A DNA stretch of 64,000 nt, from contig CALEJT010000005.1 of assembly GCA_937898685.1 (NCBI GenBank), forward strand, positions 1-64,000. Reading direction: 5' to 3'. The notes under the pieces are model-generated. The model had not been told where the DNA came from. It made no database searches and saw only the letters and a list, made by a program, of their open reading frames with translations. This DNA comes from an uncultured Gammaproteobacteria bacterium. Its GTDB lineage: Bacteria; Pseudomonadota; Gammaproteobacteria; Pseudomonadales; Pseudohongiellaceae. Position numbers and translations under genes: made by a program. Below are positions 24,899 to 33,097 of the stretch, in pieces. Numbering within the stretch: position 1 is the first letter of the stretch; each line of letters begins with the position of its first letter.

Positions 24899-25891
24899 TC
24901 AATAAAAATCATTCAAGGCGACGAAGGTGCCGCCGTTGCGTCGCGCCAGTTCGCGCATGAGTGCGGCGAAGCGCAACGCAGTCGTCTGATAACGACGCGG
25001 TTGCGACATCACCACCGGGAAGCCGATGGCGTGAATGCGCACCAATCGTTGCCCATCGGGACCCGAGCTGTTGAGCCGGTCCACTGTTGCCACGACGTCA
25101 CGGATCGAGTTGCCGGTGAAGTCGTCACCCAACACATAAAGACTGATCTTCTTGTTGGGATCGTAGAAGGTGCGGATGGCCGCGATGATGCCTTCCACCG
25201 GACTCGAATCACTGAAGGGGTTCCACGTACGCAGGCGCTGCATGATCGCCTGACGCCGCGCCGGGCTGTCCTCGATCCACTGACCGCGATAGCTGGAGAA
25301 CAGGTAGTCCCCTTCGTCGCTCATCACCTGGATGCCCTTGACGGTGGGATAGACGCGCAGGGTTTCCTGCACCACGTCCATCATCCGCTGCCAGCTGTAG
25401 TTGTACATACTGCCGGAGGTGTCGATGATGAAGATGATGTACTCGCTGTCCACCGGCACGCCACCGACCGAACTCGTATCGACCTTGGCGCTCAGGCTGG
25501 CCTGCAGACGACGCATCTCTGCCGTGAGCGATTGGCGCGCCAGCGCCAGCTTGCCTTGCTCGTCCTCACCCTGCGCGCCCTGCGAATCGTTGCGCAGGCG
25601 GCCTTCGAGTGCGGCCACTTCCGCACGCATGCGCGCCACGCGCTCCTGATACTGCGACAGTTGTTCGTGCTTGGCGTTGAGTTCACGATTGAGACGATTG
25701 GTCTCTCCGCGGATCGTGAAGAGTTGCTGCTGCAGTTCGCGCACGGTGCCGCCGCTCGGAATCTCGCTCTCTTCGAGTGAAGTCGGTGGCGCCACCTTGG
25801 TGATGATCAACAGCAGCACGATCGCCCCGAAACCACAGGACATGATGTCGAGGAAGGAGAGGCTGATCGATTCGGTAGCACGTCGCGCCAT
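24899..25891 (-). CDS. Membrane-anchored VWA protein with ExbD/MotB-like helix (2)
   Basis: Predicted B-type subunit of a proton-driven complex. Residues about 11-33 form one membrane helix with the motif LSFLDIMSCGFGAIVLLL; Asp15 corresponds in position to the ion-carrying Asp of ExbD (PFIDVMLVL) and TolR. A coiled coil (about 48-135) leads to a periplasmic von Willebrand A domain with MIDAS residues in IIDTSGS (Asp157) and a later LYVLGDDFTG. The 330-residue protein is a paralogue of the gene immediately upstream (12-base gap). Paired with the channel subunit at 28331, it probably converts ion flow to movement of the VWA domain; that role is inference. Confidence 0.82.
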   Translation of the reverse strand: MARRATESISLSFLDIMSCGFGAIVLLLIITKVAPPTSLEESEIPSGGTVRELQQQLFTIRGETNRLNRELNAKHEQLSQYQERVARMRAEVAALEGRLRNDSQGAQGEDEQGKLALARQSLTAEMRRLQASLSAKVDTSSVGGVPVDSEYIIFIIDTSGSMYNYSWQRMMDVVQETLRVYPTVKGIQVMSDEGDYLFSSYRGQWIEDSPARRQAIMQRLRTWNPFSDSSPVEGIIAAIRTFYDPNKKISLYVLGDDFTGNSIRDVVATVDRLNSSGPDGQRLVRIHAIGFPVVMSQPRRYQTTALRFAALMRELARRNGGTFVALNDFY

Positions 25892-25903
25892 GAGGTACTC
25901 CCC

Positions 25904-26998
25904 TTAGGGCCAATCCGATGAGGGACTCATGAAGGAACCCCCGGTTTTGATGGTCAAATCCCAGTACAAGCCGGGGGCCATTGGGTCACCTTCGAGCGGT
26001 GCCATGATGACGTTGACCGGAATCCCGGGCGGCAGTTCCCGCACTGCACGCTCGAAGAGCTGTTCGCGTTCGCGGCCCGAGATGTTGCCGGAATTGGAGC
26101 TGCGGCTGCCGAGTGTCGGCAGACCATCGGTGATCAGGTAGATGTTGTCCGGCGGTGGTTGCAGCGCCTTGATCGTGGTGAAGAGATTCTCGAGATTCGT
26201 GCCTTCGGTGGGGACGATCTGATTCAGCAATTCCATCTGCCGGTTGAGCTGCGCAGTGTCAGCCACTTCGAGCCAGACACCGTCAGTGCCAGGAATCAAG
26301 GCGCGCGCATCCTTGTTGAACACGTAGATCTGATACTGACTCGGCGGTGGCAATTGCGCGGTGAGCCAATCCACGGTGCGCTTCACCTGTACCCATTTCG
26401 GTGCATTGATGCGCTGTTCCTCAGACATGTTGCGTCGACGGATGATGTTGACGATGGTGCTGTCGAGCATGCTGGCGGAGGTGTCCACCAAAATCAGGAT
26501 GCGATTACCACCGAGGATCATGCCGGTGAGATATTGGCGGTTGCCTTCACCGATGAACTGGCGCGCGTTGTTGCCGGTGGCTTGCTCCTCCGCGCGCAGT
26601 CGTTCGATCTCGCGTTCGAGCGCAGCGATTTCGGCGCGCAACTGTTCCACGGAAGCCGTGCGTGACGAGCCTTCGGCTTCGCGTTGCCGCAACTCTTCCA
26701 CGAGGTTGTCGATCTCGCTCTGGATGCGATCGGCCAAGCCCTGCGCCTGCACGATCTGCAGATCGACTTCGGAGATGGTGTTGCGGATACGCACCAATCC
26801 TTCTTCGCCCTGGCGAATGTCTTCTTCGAGCAGGTTGATCTCGGCGCTGGTGGGATCGGTTATGTTGCCGCTGGCGCTCGAGGAATGGTCGAGGATGAGG
26901 AACACCAGCACCACGGCGCCGAAGCCACAGGAAATCACGTCCAAGAAGGACAGGCTGATCGGATCGAATGAGCGCTTGGACTTGTCCTTGCGTGCCAT
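25904..26998 (-). CDS. Membrane-anchored VWA protein with ExbD/MotB-like helix (1)
   Basis: Paralogue of the next gene in the operon. The 364-residue product has a short basic N-terminus and a single helix (about 16-37) with ISLSFLDVISCGFGAVVLV, in which Asp20 takes the place of the ExbD/TolR/MotB aspartate. An Ala/Glu/Arg coiled coil (about 55-140) follows, then a VWA domain with MIDAS DTSAS (about 172-176), TEGTNLENLF and LITDGLP. Having two such subunits beside one channel gene suggests a heteromeric rotor or stator. It starts three bases after the actin-like gene's stop. The C-terminal region ends with the SGGxFxxP-type strand. Confidence 0.82.
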   Translation of the reverse strand: MARKDKSKRSFDPISLSFLDVISCGFGAVVLVFLILDHSSSASGNITDPTSAEINLLEEDIRQGEEGLVRIRNTISEVDLQIVQAQGLADRIQSEIDNLVEELRQREAEGSSRTASVEQLRAEIAALEREIERLRAEEQATGNNARQFIGEGNRQYLTGMILGGNRILILVDTSASMLDSTIVNIIRRRNMSEEQRINAPKWVQVKRTVDWLTAQLPPPSQYQIYVFNKDARALIPGTDGVWLEVADTAQLNRQMELLNQIVPTEGTNLENLFTTIKALQPPPDNIYLITDGLPTLGSRSSNSGNISGREREQLFERAVRELPPGIPVNVIMAPLEGDPMAPGLYWDLTIKTGGSFMSPSSDWP

Positions 26999-27001
26999 GA
27001 C

Positions 27002-28315
27002 CTAGCCCTGTTCGACCTGAATCAATTGCAGCGGGCGGCGCGCTTCGCCCACGAGCAAGGTGTCGCCGAGTTGCAGCGGCGTGCCGCTGGTGACGGGCTG
27101 ACCATTGCGGCTCACTGGTGCCGTGGTCTTCAGCTCCAACACGATGTTGCGGCTCTGCCGTTCGATGACGAGCGCACCGGGCAGATCGTCCACCGGCACC
27201 AGACGCGCCAGCGGCAAGTCGCCGAGTTGTGAGCCGAAACCGAGGCGCCCGAGCGGCAGGGGAATGGCCTTGTATTCCCACACCACGTGCGTCGGTAGAC
27301 CACGCGCCGTCGTGGCTTGTTCGGGGTTGTCCTGCGTAAGTGGCAGACGCGTGACGAAGCGCGGTGCCTCGGGTGGACTCTTGATGTTGTCGAGCTGCGC
27401 GAGGCAGTGTGTCATCAGCTGCGCATCGTCGACTGCGATCACGCCACCGAGCACCGTCGTCAGTCCCGGCAATTGCAATTGGCTGGTGCGGATGTGCAGC
27501 GCCGTTTCCGGTGTGCGCAGTTGCTGCAGCTCGCGCTCGATGCGCGCAAACACGTTGCTGCCACGTTTGATGAAATGCTCGAGCGTCAGGCGCGCCTGGA
27601 AGGTGAGCCCCTTGTGATTGATGTCGATCAGCACCTCGGGGTTGTCGCGTGCCTGCGCGATCCACGAGTCGAGCTGGTTGTACAGATACTGTTCCGTCTC
27701 CGCGTTGTGCTTCGGATCGAAGCGGCTCTGGCGCAGAAACTCATCGGTGATGACGTTGGTGTAGGCGTCCTGCAGCGCGATCATGCCGGCGGCCGGCACC
27801 TGCGCCATCGTGTCCTTCACGAGATGACCATCGCTGCGGCGCAGGCGCGTCAGCACGGCCTGGTGCAATTGCAGTTCGATGACGATGCATTCATCCGCTG
27901 GCGTAGCGAGTGCTTGCAACAGCGCAAGATCGACCAGGCCCAGCTGCGTGAAGTTCGATTGCTTCACCACACCGAGCAACACGGCGAGCTGCGTGCGCGA
28001 ATAGTTGCTCGGTACCCCGAGCACCACGCCGTCCTCGAGATCGAGTCCCTGCGTCAGTTCGCGCAGATGGCCGTAGGCCATGTCGGCGTGATGACGAAAG
28101 AGCGGCGTCTTCAGCGGCAGCGGATCGAGACTCAGCTGCGACCAGAATTGATTGAAGGTGTGCCGCGGTTGCAGACGCGCGAGTTGGCGTGCGGCTTCAC
28201 CGAACAAGGGGTCCTTGTTGGCGATGCTGCAAAAGCCGGGGCTGCGCGCCAGCACCCCATCGGCGTCACGTACGCAGAGGTTGTGGTCGACGAGTTCGAT
28301 CAGCTTCACTGTCAC
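27002..28315 (-). CDS. Degenerate actin/Hsp70-fold protein with C-terminal FHA-like segment
   Basis: The 437-residue product has no signal peptide or membrane segment and should be cytoplasmic. The first part (SPGFCSIANKDPLFGEAARQ, GVVLGVPSNYSRTQLAVLLG, FTQLGLVDLALLQALATP, VIELQLHQAVLTRLRRSDG) follows the order of subdomains in actin/Hsp70/PilM-like ATPases, but the classical phosphate-binding DLGT loop is not evident. The last 90 residues (GALVIERQSRN, VSRNGQPVTSGTPLQLGDTLLVG) resemble the strand pattern of an FHA domain. It could be the cytoplasmic scaffold or regulator of the channel complex. It sits between the channel gene (15-base gap) and the VWA genes. Confidence 0.7.
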   Translation of the reverse strand: MTVKLIELVDHNLCVRDADGVLARSPGFCSIANKDPLFGEAARQLARLQPRHTFNQFWSQLSLDPLPLKTPLFRHHADMAYGHLRELTQGLDLEDGVVLGVPSNYSRTQLAVLLGVVKQSNFTQLGLVDLALLQALATPADECIVIELQLHQAVLTRLRRSDGHLVKDTMAQVPAAGMIALQDAYTNVITDEFLRQSRFDPKHNAETEQYLYNQLDSWIAQARDNPEVLIDINHKGLTFQARLTLEHFIKRGSNVFARIERELQQLRTPETALHIRTSQLQLPGLTTVLGGVIAVDDAQLMTHCLAQLDNIKSPPEAPRFVTRLPLTQDNPEQATTARGLPTHVVWEYKAIPLPLGRLGFGSQLGDLPLARLVPVDDLPGALVIERQSRNIVLELKTTAPVSRNGQPVTSGTPLQLGDTLLVGEARRPLQLIQVEQG

Positions 28316-28330
28316 CGACGTCGCTCCGCT

Positions 28331-29146
28331 TTAGGCATCGTGCCGTTCCGGCACCTGCAGATGACGTACGAGGTAGGTGTCGCAGTAATTCTGTGCACCC
28401 AGCACCAGGCGATCCTGCATCAGCTGCAACTGATAGAGCAGGAACATGATCACCATGCTCACCACCAACGCGACGAAGGTCGAGTTGAAGGCCACACCCA
28501 GGCTTGCGGTCACGCCGGCGATGTCGCCCTGCGTGGCCTGATGCGCCTGCGACAGCGCCATGCCGATACCTCGTACCGTGCCAAGGAAGCCGATCGACGG
28601 AATCGCCCACGCGATGTAGCGCACGATGGTGAGCTCACTGTCGAGCCGTTCCGCTTCGTGTTCGCAGGTGTCCTTGATGACGTTACTGACGTCGTTGATA
28701 TTCTGCGTGCTCGCGAAACGCTGCAGCGCAGCCAGCAACACGCGCGGCAACAACATGCCGCGTTCTTCCGGCGGCAGCGCCTGTACGGGACGTGCGTGGT
28801 CGCGTGCGTCCTGCGGCAGGATGCTCATGCCTTCGGCGATGTGCAGCAGTTGACGATCGAGCAGCTTGGTCTCGTTGTGGTTGCGATAGATCTTCAAACC
28901 GAGGATGGCGAGTGCCCACAAGGTAAGGACGATACAGGCTTCCTGTTCGTAGTCCTTGAGGATGACGTACACGGACTGATCCGAGACGTAGTTCGGATCC
29001 TGCGCCTGCAGGGCGGCCTGCATCGCCATCACGGCGTCGGCGTTCGGCCAGATCACGGCGACGTACACCGCGTGCACCACGATCAACGCGATGATCAGCG
29101 CGAATACCTGATAGATGAAATCGGAAATCAGTCCTTGGGGTTTCAT
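28331..29146 (-). CDS. MotA/TolQ/ExbB-family proton channel subunit
   Basis: Inner-membrane A-type subunit that should form the pentameric ion channel with a B-type partner. The 271-residue product has helices at about 8-30, 73-90, 165-190 and 205-240. The third helix region, AIPSIGFLGTVRGIGMAL, matches the conserved TM2-like motif of ExbB/TolQ (APLLGLLGTVxGI). The fourth, VAFNSTFVALVVSMVIMFL, matches TM3 with its Thr. The two following ExbD-like VWA proteins supply the missing B subunit; no ordinary exbD, tolR or motB gene is nearby. Member of the 13-gene minus-strand run. Confidence 0.9.
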   Translation of the reverse strand: MKPQGLISDFIYQVFALIIALIVVHAVYVAVIWPNADAVMAMQAALQAQDPNYVSDQSVYVILKDYEQEACIVLTLWALAILGLKIYRNHNETKLLDRQLLHIAEGMSILPQDARDHARPVQALPPEERGMLLPRVLLAALQRFASTQNINDVSNVIKDTCEHEAERLDSELTIVRYIAWAIPSIGFLGTVRGIGMALSQAHQATQGDIAGVTASLGVAFNSTFVALVVSMVIMFLLYQLQLMQDRLVLGAQNYCDTYLVRHLQVPERHDA

Positions 29147-29160
29147 GGGCTCGCTGCAAC

Positions 29161-29433
29161 TCAGATGTCGACGGGAAAGGATACCGAGAGATCCTCGGAG
29201 ATCTGTACGGAAGGTGTGAAGGTGTCGTCACTCGCGGCGGGAGGACGCTGCTGGGTGTTTTCCGCTTCGGCGGCTTCGACCAGCAGAGGATCTTCTTCGG
29301 AGTTTTGAGTTTGCAGAGCAGGTTCGTTCTGTTCCTGCTCCGAGGTGTTCTGCTCAGATTCGGCCGCGTGCAGTGGAGGCAACAACAGCGGCCAGGCGAG
29401 CGCGAGGGCTCTCAGCCAGGGGTGTTTGCACAT
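29161..29433 (-). CDS. Small acidic secreted protein
   Basis: The 90-residue product has a signal peptide (LRALALAWPLLLPPLHAAE) and a short, acidic, low-complexity mature part rich in Glu, Gln, Asn and Ser. It contains no Cys or fold-forming pattern and is probably disordered. It lies between the PEGA-FGE gene (1-base gap) and the channel gene (14-base gap), so it is likely a part of the complex or a small regulator. Not recognised. Confidence 0.6.
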   Translation of the reverse strand: MCKHPWLRALALAWPLLLPPLHAAESEQNTSEQEQNEPALQTQNSEEDPLLVEAAEAENTQQRPPAASDDTFTPSVQISEDLSVSFPVDI

Positions 29434-29434
29434 C

Positions 29435-31519
29435 TCAATCTCCCAGATAGCGGGCGACGCGGAATCCGACGTCGTCGCGTGGCATGTTGTTGTAGTCGCG
29501 GAAGGACAGACGCAGCTCCGTCACCGTGCCGTGGGCCCAGCTGGAACCGCGGATGACGTGATAGGTGCCGCTCGTGGGACCGAGCGGATCCGTCTCGGCC
29601 TGATTGCCGGCGAGGCCGCCAGCGCCATAGAAGTCGTGCACCCATTCGGCGACGTTGCCGCCCATGTCGTAGAAGCCATTGGCATTCGGCGGGAAACTCG
29701 CCACCGGTGCCGATACGGCGAAGCCGTCGTCATAGTTGTTCAGGATGCGACCGAGGAAGTTGCCGGCGGTGATGTCCGCATAGTTGCCCTGATTCGGCGG
29801 TGGCGGAAGTTCCGCGCCCCACGGGAAGCGCAACAGACTCGCCGGATCACCATCGACGCGCGCCACCCATTCCCATTCCGCTTCGGTGGGCAGGCGATAA
29901 CCATTGCTGTTGGGGTTGAAGCCCACATAGTTGTCACCGGAGAACTCGTAGAACGGCGTAAGCCCCTCCTGCTGACTCAACCAGTTGCAGTAGCGCGCCG
30001 CCTGTTCCCAGCTCACGCGCACGACCGGTTGATTCGGATTGCTCAGCGTCTGCCCCTGCACTGCACCCGACAGATGATTCGGATCGAAGGCGGCGAACTG
30101 CGCGTTCGTCACTTCGGTGGTCGACATGTAGAAGGGTTTGGTCAGTCGCACGTTGCGCAGCACTTCGTTGGCCTGACGTCCGGCCTCACGCCGCGAGGCG
30201 CCCATCGTGAAGTTGCCGGGATAGATCAGTTTCAAGGTCTGGCCGTTGACCACGATTTCCGGCTTGATCGACGCGAGACGCTGTTGTTCGAGCGTCATCA
30301 GCTCGATGTTGAGTTCCTGCTGCAGACCCGGACGCGAGATGAAGGTGGTGGTGTAGGGCACATATCCTTCCTTGCGCACTTCGATGGTCTGACTCGCGGC
30401 GAGCAGTTCCACTTCCTGCGAAGCGGGGCCCTTGAAGACACCGTTCACGTACAACTCGGCGTCGGGCGGATTGGCGCTGATCCGTACCTTGCTCAGGATC
30501 GGTTCGAGCGTGACGTTCAGGCTGCTTTCCTCTTCCGCGCTCGTGCGCACCGTGCGCGTCGCTTCCTGATAACCGTTGAGGAAGAAGGTGATGCGATGCG
30601 CTTCGCCCGGCGGCAGTTCCAGTTCCAGCGGCGTGAGACCGCGATAGGTGCCGTTCACCGTCACACTCGCATTGGCTGGAGTGGTGCGCAGCATCACGAG
30701 ACCATCGGCGGGTTCGAGTTCGATCGGCGGCAGGTTCTGATCCTGGCCAGCGGTGACTCGTAGCGACGAAGTCCACGCCTTGTGGGCAGGCAGTTTCACC
30801 ATCACTTCGCGTTTGCCTTCGAGCACTTCAGCCGTGAGCGGGGTCGCCCCGAGTTCCTCACCATCCACGGTGACGATGGCGCCGGGCGGATTGGAGGTGA
30901 AGCTGAGGTTGGCCCAGGCCGGCTCGAGTTCGAGACTCAAGGCTTGCTCCTGCGAGCGGCCTTCCACCATCACCGTGGTTTCCAGATCCTTGTAGCGTTC
31001 CTTGCGCACGAGCATCGTGTGCTCACCTGCGGCCAGTTCGATGCGGCTGAGCGGGGTGCGGCCCACGACTTCACCATCCACGATCACTTCGGCGTCGGTG
31101 ACGGCACCTGTGTCGAGATCGAGGAAGCCGGGCAGGGGAGTGAGTTCGAGCGCGAAGGTCTGCGCCTGTTGTTCGGTGATGAGGAGTTCACCCGAGTACT
31201 CGTAATAGCCTTCGGCGCTCACGGTGAGTTGCACCGGACCTTCGCGCATCAGATAGCGCGGGCCGATGCGCACGGCGAAGTTGCCGTCGAGCTCCACGTC
31301 AGCAATGCCGGGCGGCGTGATGTCGAAGAACACCGAACGCGCCGTGAGCACGAACCAACCGGCGCCGACGAAGCCGAGCAGGGCGGCGCCGACGGCGATG
31401 CGCACCGGGCTCAGACGCAGGCCATGGTCGCGGCGCTTGCCGTCGAGCGGGGTGAAGTCGACCGGGACGATGATGCCATCGTCTTGATCCGGCGGTGTAT
31501 GCGGGGCGTTGTCGCGCAT
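29435..31519 (-). CDS. Membrane-anchored PEGA-repeat protein with C-terminal FGE/sulfatase-modifying-factor-like domain
   Basis: The 694-residue protein has a cytoplasmic N-terminus of about 40 residues, one membrane helix (about 40-60) and several PEGA-type beta modules (about 60-410). The modules carry motifs such as DAEVIVDGEVVGRTPLS, GAIVTVDGEELGATPLT and NASVTVNGTYRGLTPLE. The FGE-like domain (about 430-694) has YPGNFTMGASRREAG, RLPTEAEWEWVAR, GFYDMGGNVAEWVHDFY, VIRGSSW and DVGFRVAR. The copper-binding Cys pair of active formylglycine-generating enzyme is absent, so binding rather than catalysis is expected. PEGA modules usually face the cell wall or surface. Nine bases separate it from the TPR-PEGA gene. 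Confidence 0.88.
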   Translation of the reverse strand: MRDNAPHTPPDQDDGIIVPVDFTPLDGKRRDHGLRLSPVRIAVGAALLGFVGAGWFVLTARSVFFDITPPGIADVELDGNFAVRIGPRYLMREGPVQLTVSAEGYYEYSGELLITEQQAQTFALELTPLPGFLDLDTGAVTDAEVIVDGEVVGRTPLSRIELAAGEHTMLVRKERYKDLETTVMVEGRSQEQALSLELEPAWANLSFTSNPPGAIVTVDGEELGATPLTAEVLEGKREVMVKLPAHKAWTSSLRVTAGQDQNLPPIELEPADGLVMLRTTPANASVTVNGTYRGLTPLELELPPGEAHRITFFLNGYQEATRTVRTSAEEESSLNVTLEPILSKVRISANPPDAELYVNGVFKGPASQEVELLAASQTIEVRKEGYVPYTTTFISRPGLQQELNIELMTLEQQRLASIKPEIVVNGQTLKLIYPGNFTMGASRREAGRQANEVLRNVRLTKPFYMSTTEVTNAQFAAFDPNHLSGAVQGQTLSNPNQPVVRVSWEQAARYCNWLSQQEGLTPFYEFSGDNYVGFNPNSNGYRLPTEAEWEWVARVDGDPASLLRFPWGAELPPPPNQGNYADITAGNFLGRILNNYDDGFAVSAPVASFPPNANGFYDMGGNVAEWVHDFYGAGGLAGNQAETDPLGPTSGTYHVIRGSSWAHGTVTELRLSFRDYNNMPRDDVGFRVARYLGD

Positions 31520-31528
31520 CGTTGGGCT

Positions 31529-33037
31529 CTAGATTTTGTCGGTACAGATCACGGTGACGACCGGTGCGGCACCTTCCAGCGGCACCGTGAATTCCTGGCG
31601 TACATCGCGATAACCGGGACGCACACCAACGGCAACGTAGTTGCCCGGCAGCAGGTTGATCGAGTGCGTCTGGAAGACACCGAGTTCACCGACACGATAC
31701 AGGGTGACACTGGTTTGGCCATCGGAACGCAGCTCGACGGTGGCGGGCACCTGCGCGAGGTCGAGCAGGCGCGCCACTTCGGTGCTCTGCCGCTGCAGTT
31801 TCGGGCCGGCGTCGGGAATACGACCTACGTCACGCAAGACTTGTGCCGCACGTTCGGCAACGTTGGCTTCGGCGAGCGTCAGCGGATTGGCGAGCAGGTT
31901 TTCCAAGTAGGTGTCGAGATTGTTGCGACTCTCGCTGCGCCGAATGCCTTCCTGCGCGCTCACGAGGTTGGGATCGACCTCGAGCGCCTTGCGCCAGGAC
32001 GCGAGCGCCGCTGCCCAATCTTCTTCCGCTTCGCTGCGCTGTGCGGCATTGATGTGCACGGTCACACTGGCGAAGGTTTCCTGATCTTCCACTTGGCGCA
32101 GCGCGGTGGCCACTTCTTCCGAACCAGGACGCAGCGCTGCTGCCTGATTGAAGGCTTCACGCGCTGCGGAAGGATCGTTGCGCTGCAGGGCTGCATAACC
32201 GCGCGACATCGCGGCGGCAAAGTTGTTCTGCGCGATGGCGGCATTCAACTCGGAGATCGCCGGCGGCGCTTCGGGATTGTTGGGATCGAGACTGCGCACC
32301 TGCTGATAGAGATCGAGCGCCTGCTGCAGCTGACCACCGGCGCGCAGGTTGCGCGCGGATTCGAGCAGAGGCAGTACCTGATCCAATACCTTGGCGCGGG
32401 CGAGGCCGATGTCGGCGGCGTCGCTGTTGGGATCGACGATCAGCGCGGTTTCGAAAGCGGTCTGTGCGGTGGCGGAGTCACCGGCTTCGAGCGCGGCATT
32501 GCCTTGCGCCAGATATTCGTCGCGGATCGCCGGTTTGTTGTTCTCGATTGCCTGCAGACCTTCGAGGCCGGCCTGATAGCGATTCAGCGCTTCTTCGAAG
32601 TTTTGTGTGCGGTAGGCCTCGTCACCCGCGGCCGCTTCGGCCAGCGCAGCGTCGAAATCTTCCGCAGCCCATTGGGGAGCGCCCGCCGCTTCGAGGCCGT
32701 GCTGCACTTCGAGCAGTTGCTGCAGTACTTCTTGTGCGGCCTGGCGCTGACGCATCAGCTGCGCTTCCTGGAACGGCGACAATCCAGCACCGGGAGTCGG
32801 CGCTACCTGCGGCGCCACGGGTGTGACGACCGTGATCGAACTCGGATCCGGTGGCTGCACGTAGCGCGGCAGCACGAAGAACACGGCGCCGGTCAGCGCC
32901 AGCAGAAGGGCGAAGATGCCCCATAGCACGAAGTTGGTTTTTTTTTGACGTTGCTGCAGATGTACTTGGTCTGCCACGCCGAATTGCGGGGCGCTACTGA
33001 CTACTTCGCTGTTGGGCTTGTGCTCACTTGCGTTCAT
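31529..33037 (-). CDS. Membrane-anchored TPR protein with C-terminal PEGA-like module
   Basis: The 502-residue product has a short cytoplasmic tail, a membrane helix at about 36-57, a Pro-rich linker and a helical TPR region (about 95-410). That region has units such as YLAQGNAALEAGDSATAQTAF, QQALDLYQQVRSLDPNNPEA and WAAALASWRKALEVDPNL. The final 70 residues (VELRSDGQTSVTLYRVGELG, INLLPGNYVAVGVRPGYRDV) resemble a PEGA module. It is a likely periplasmic assembly scaffold for the neighbouring PEGA-FGE protein. Confidence 0.85.
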   Translation of the reverse strand: MNASEHKPNSEVVSSAPQFGVADQVHLQQRQKKTNFVLWGIFALLLALTGAVFFVLPRYVQPPDPSSITVVTPVAPQVAPTPGAGLSPFQEAQLMRQRQAAQEVLQQLLEVQHGLEAAGAPQWAAEDFDAALAEAAAGDEAYRTQNFEEALNRYQAGLEGLQAIENNKPAIRDEYLAQGNAALEAGDSATAQTAFETALIVDPNSDAADIGLARAKVLDQVLPLLESARNLRAGGQLQQALDLYQQVRSLDPNNPEAPPAISELNAAIAQNNFAAAMSRGYAALQRNDPSAAREAFNQAAALRPGSEEVATALRQVEDQETFASVTVHINAAQRSEAEEDWAAALASWRKALEVDPNLVSAQEGIRRSESRNNLDTYLENLLANPLTLAEANVAERAAQVLRDVGRIPDAGPKLQRQSTEVARLLDLAQVPATVELRSDGQTSVTLYRVGELGVFQTHSINLLPGNYVAVGVRPGYRDVRQEFTVPLEGAAPVVTVICTDKI

Positions 33038-33097
33038 GAAAACTTCTTGGGTGCGGGGCGGCGGTTGCGAGGGCCGCAGTCAGCGGCCCCAGCAGAC

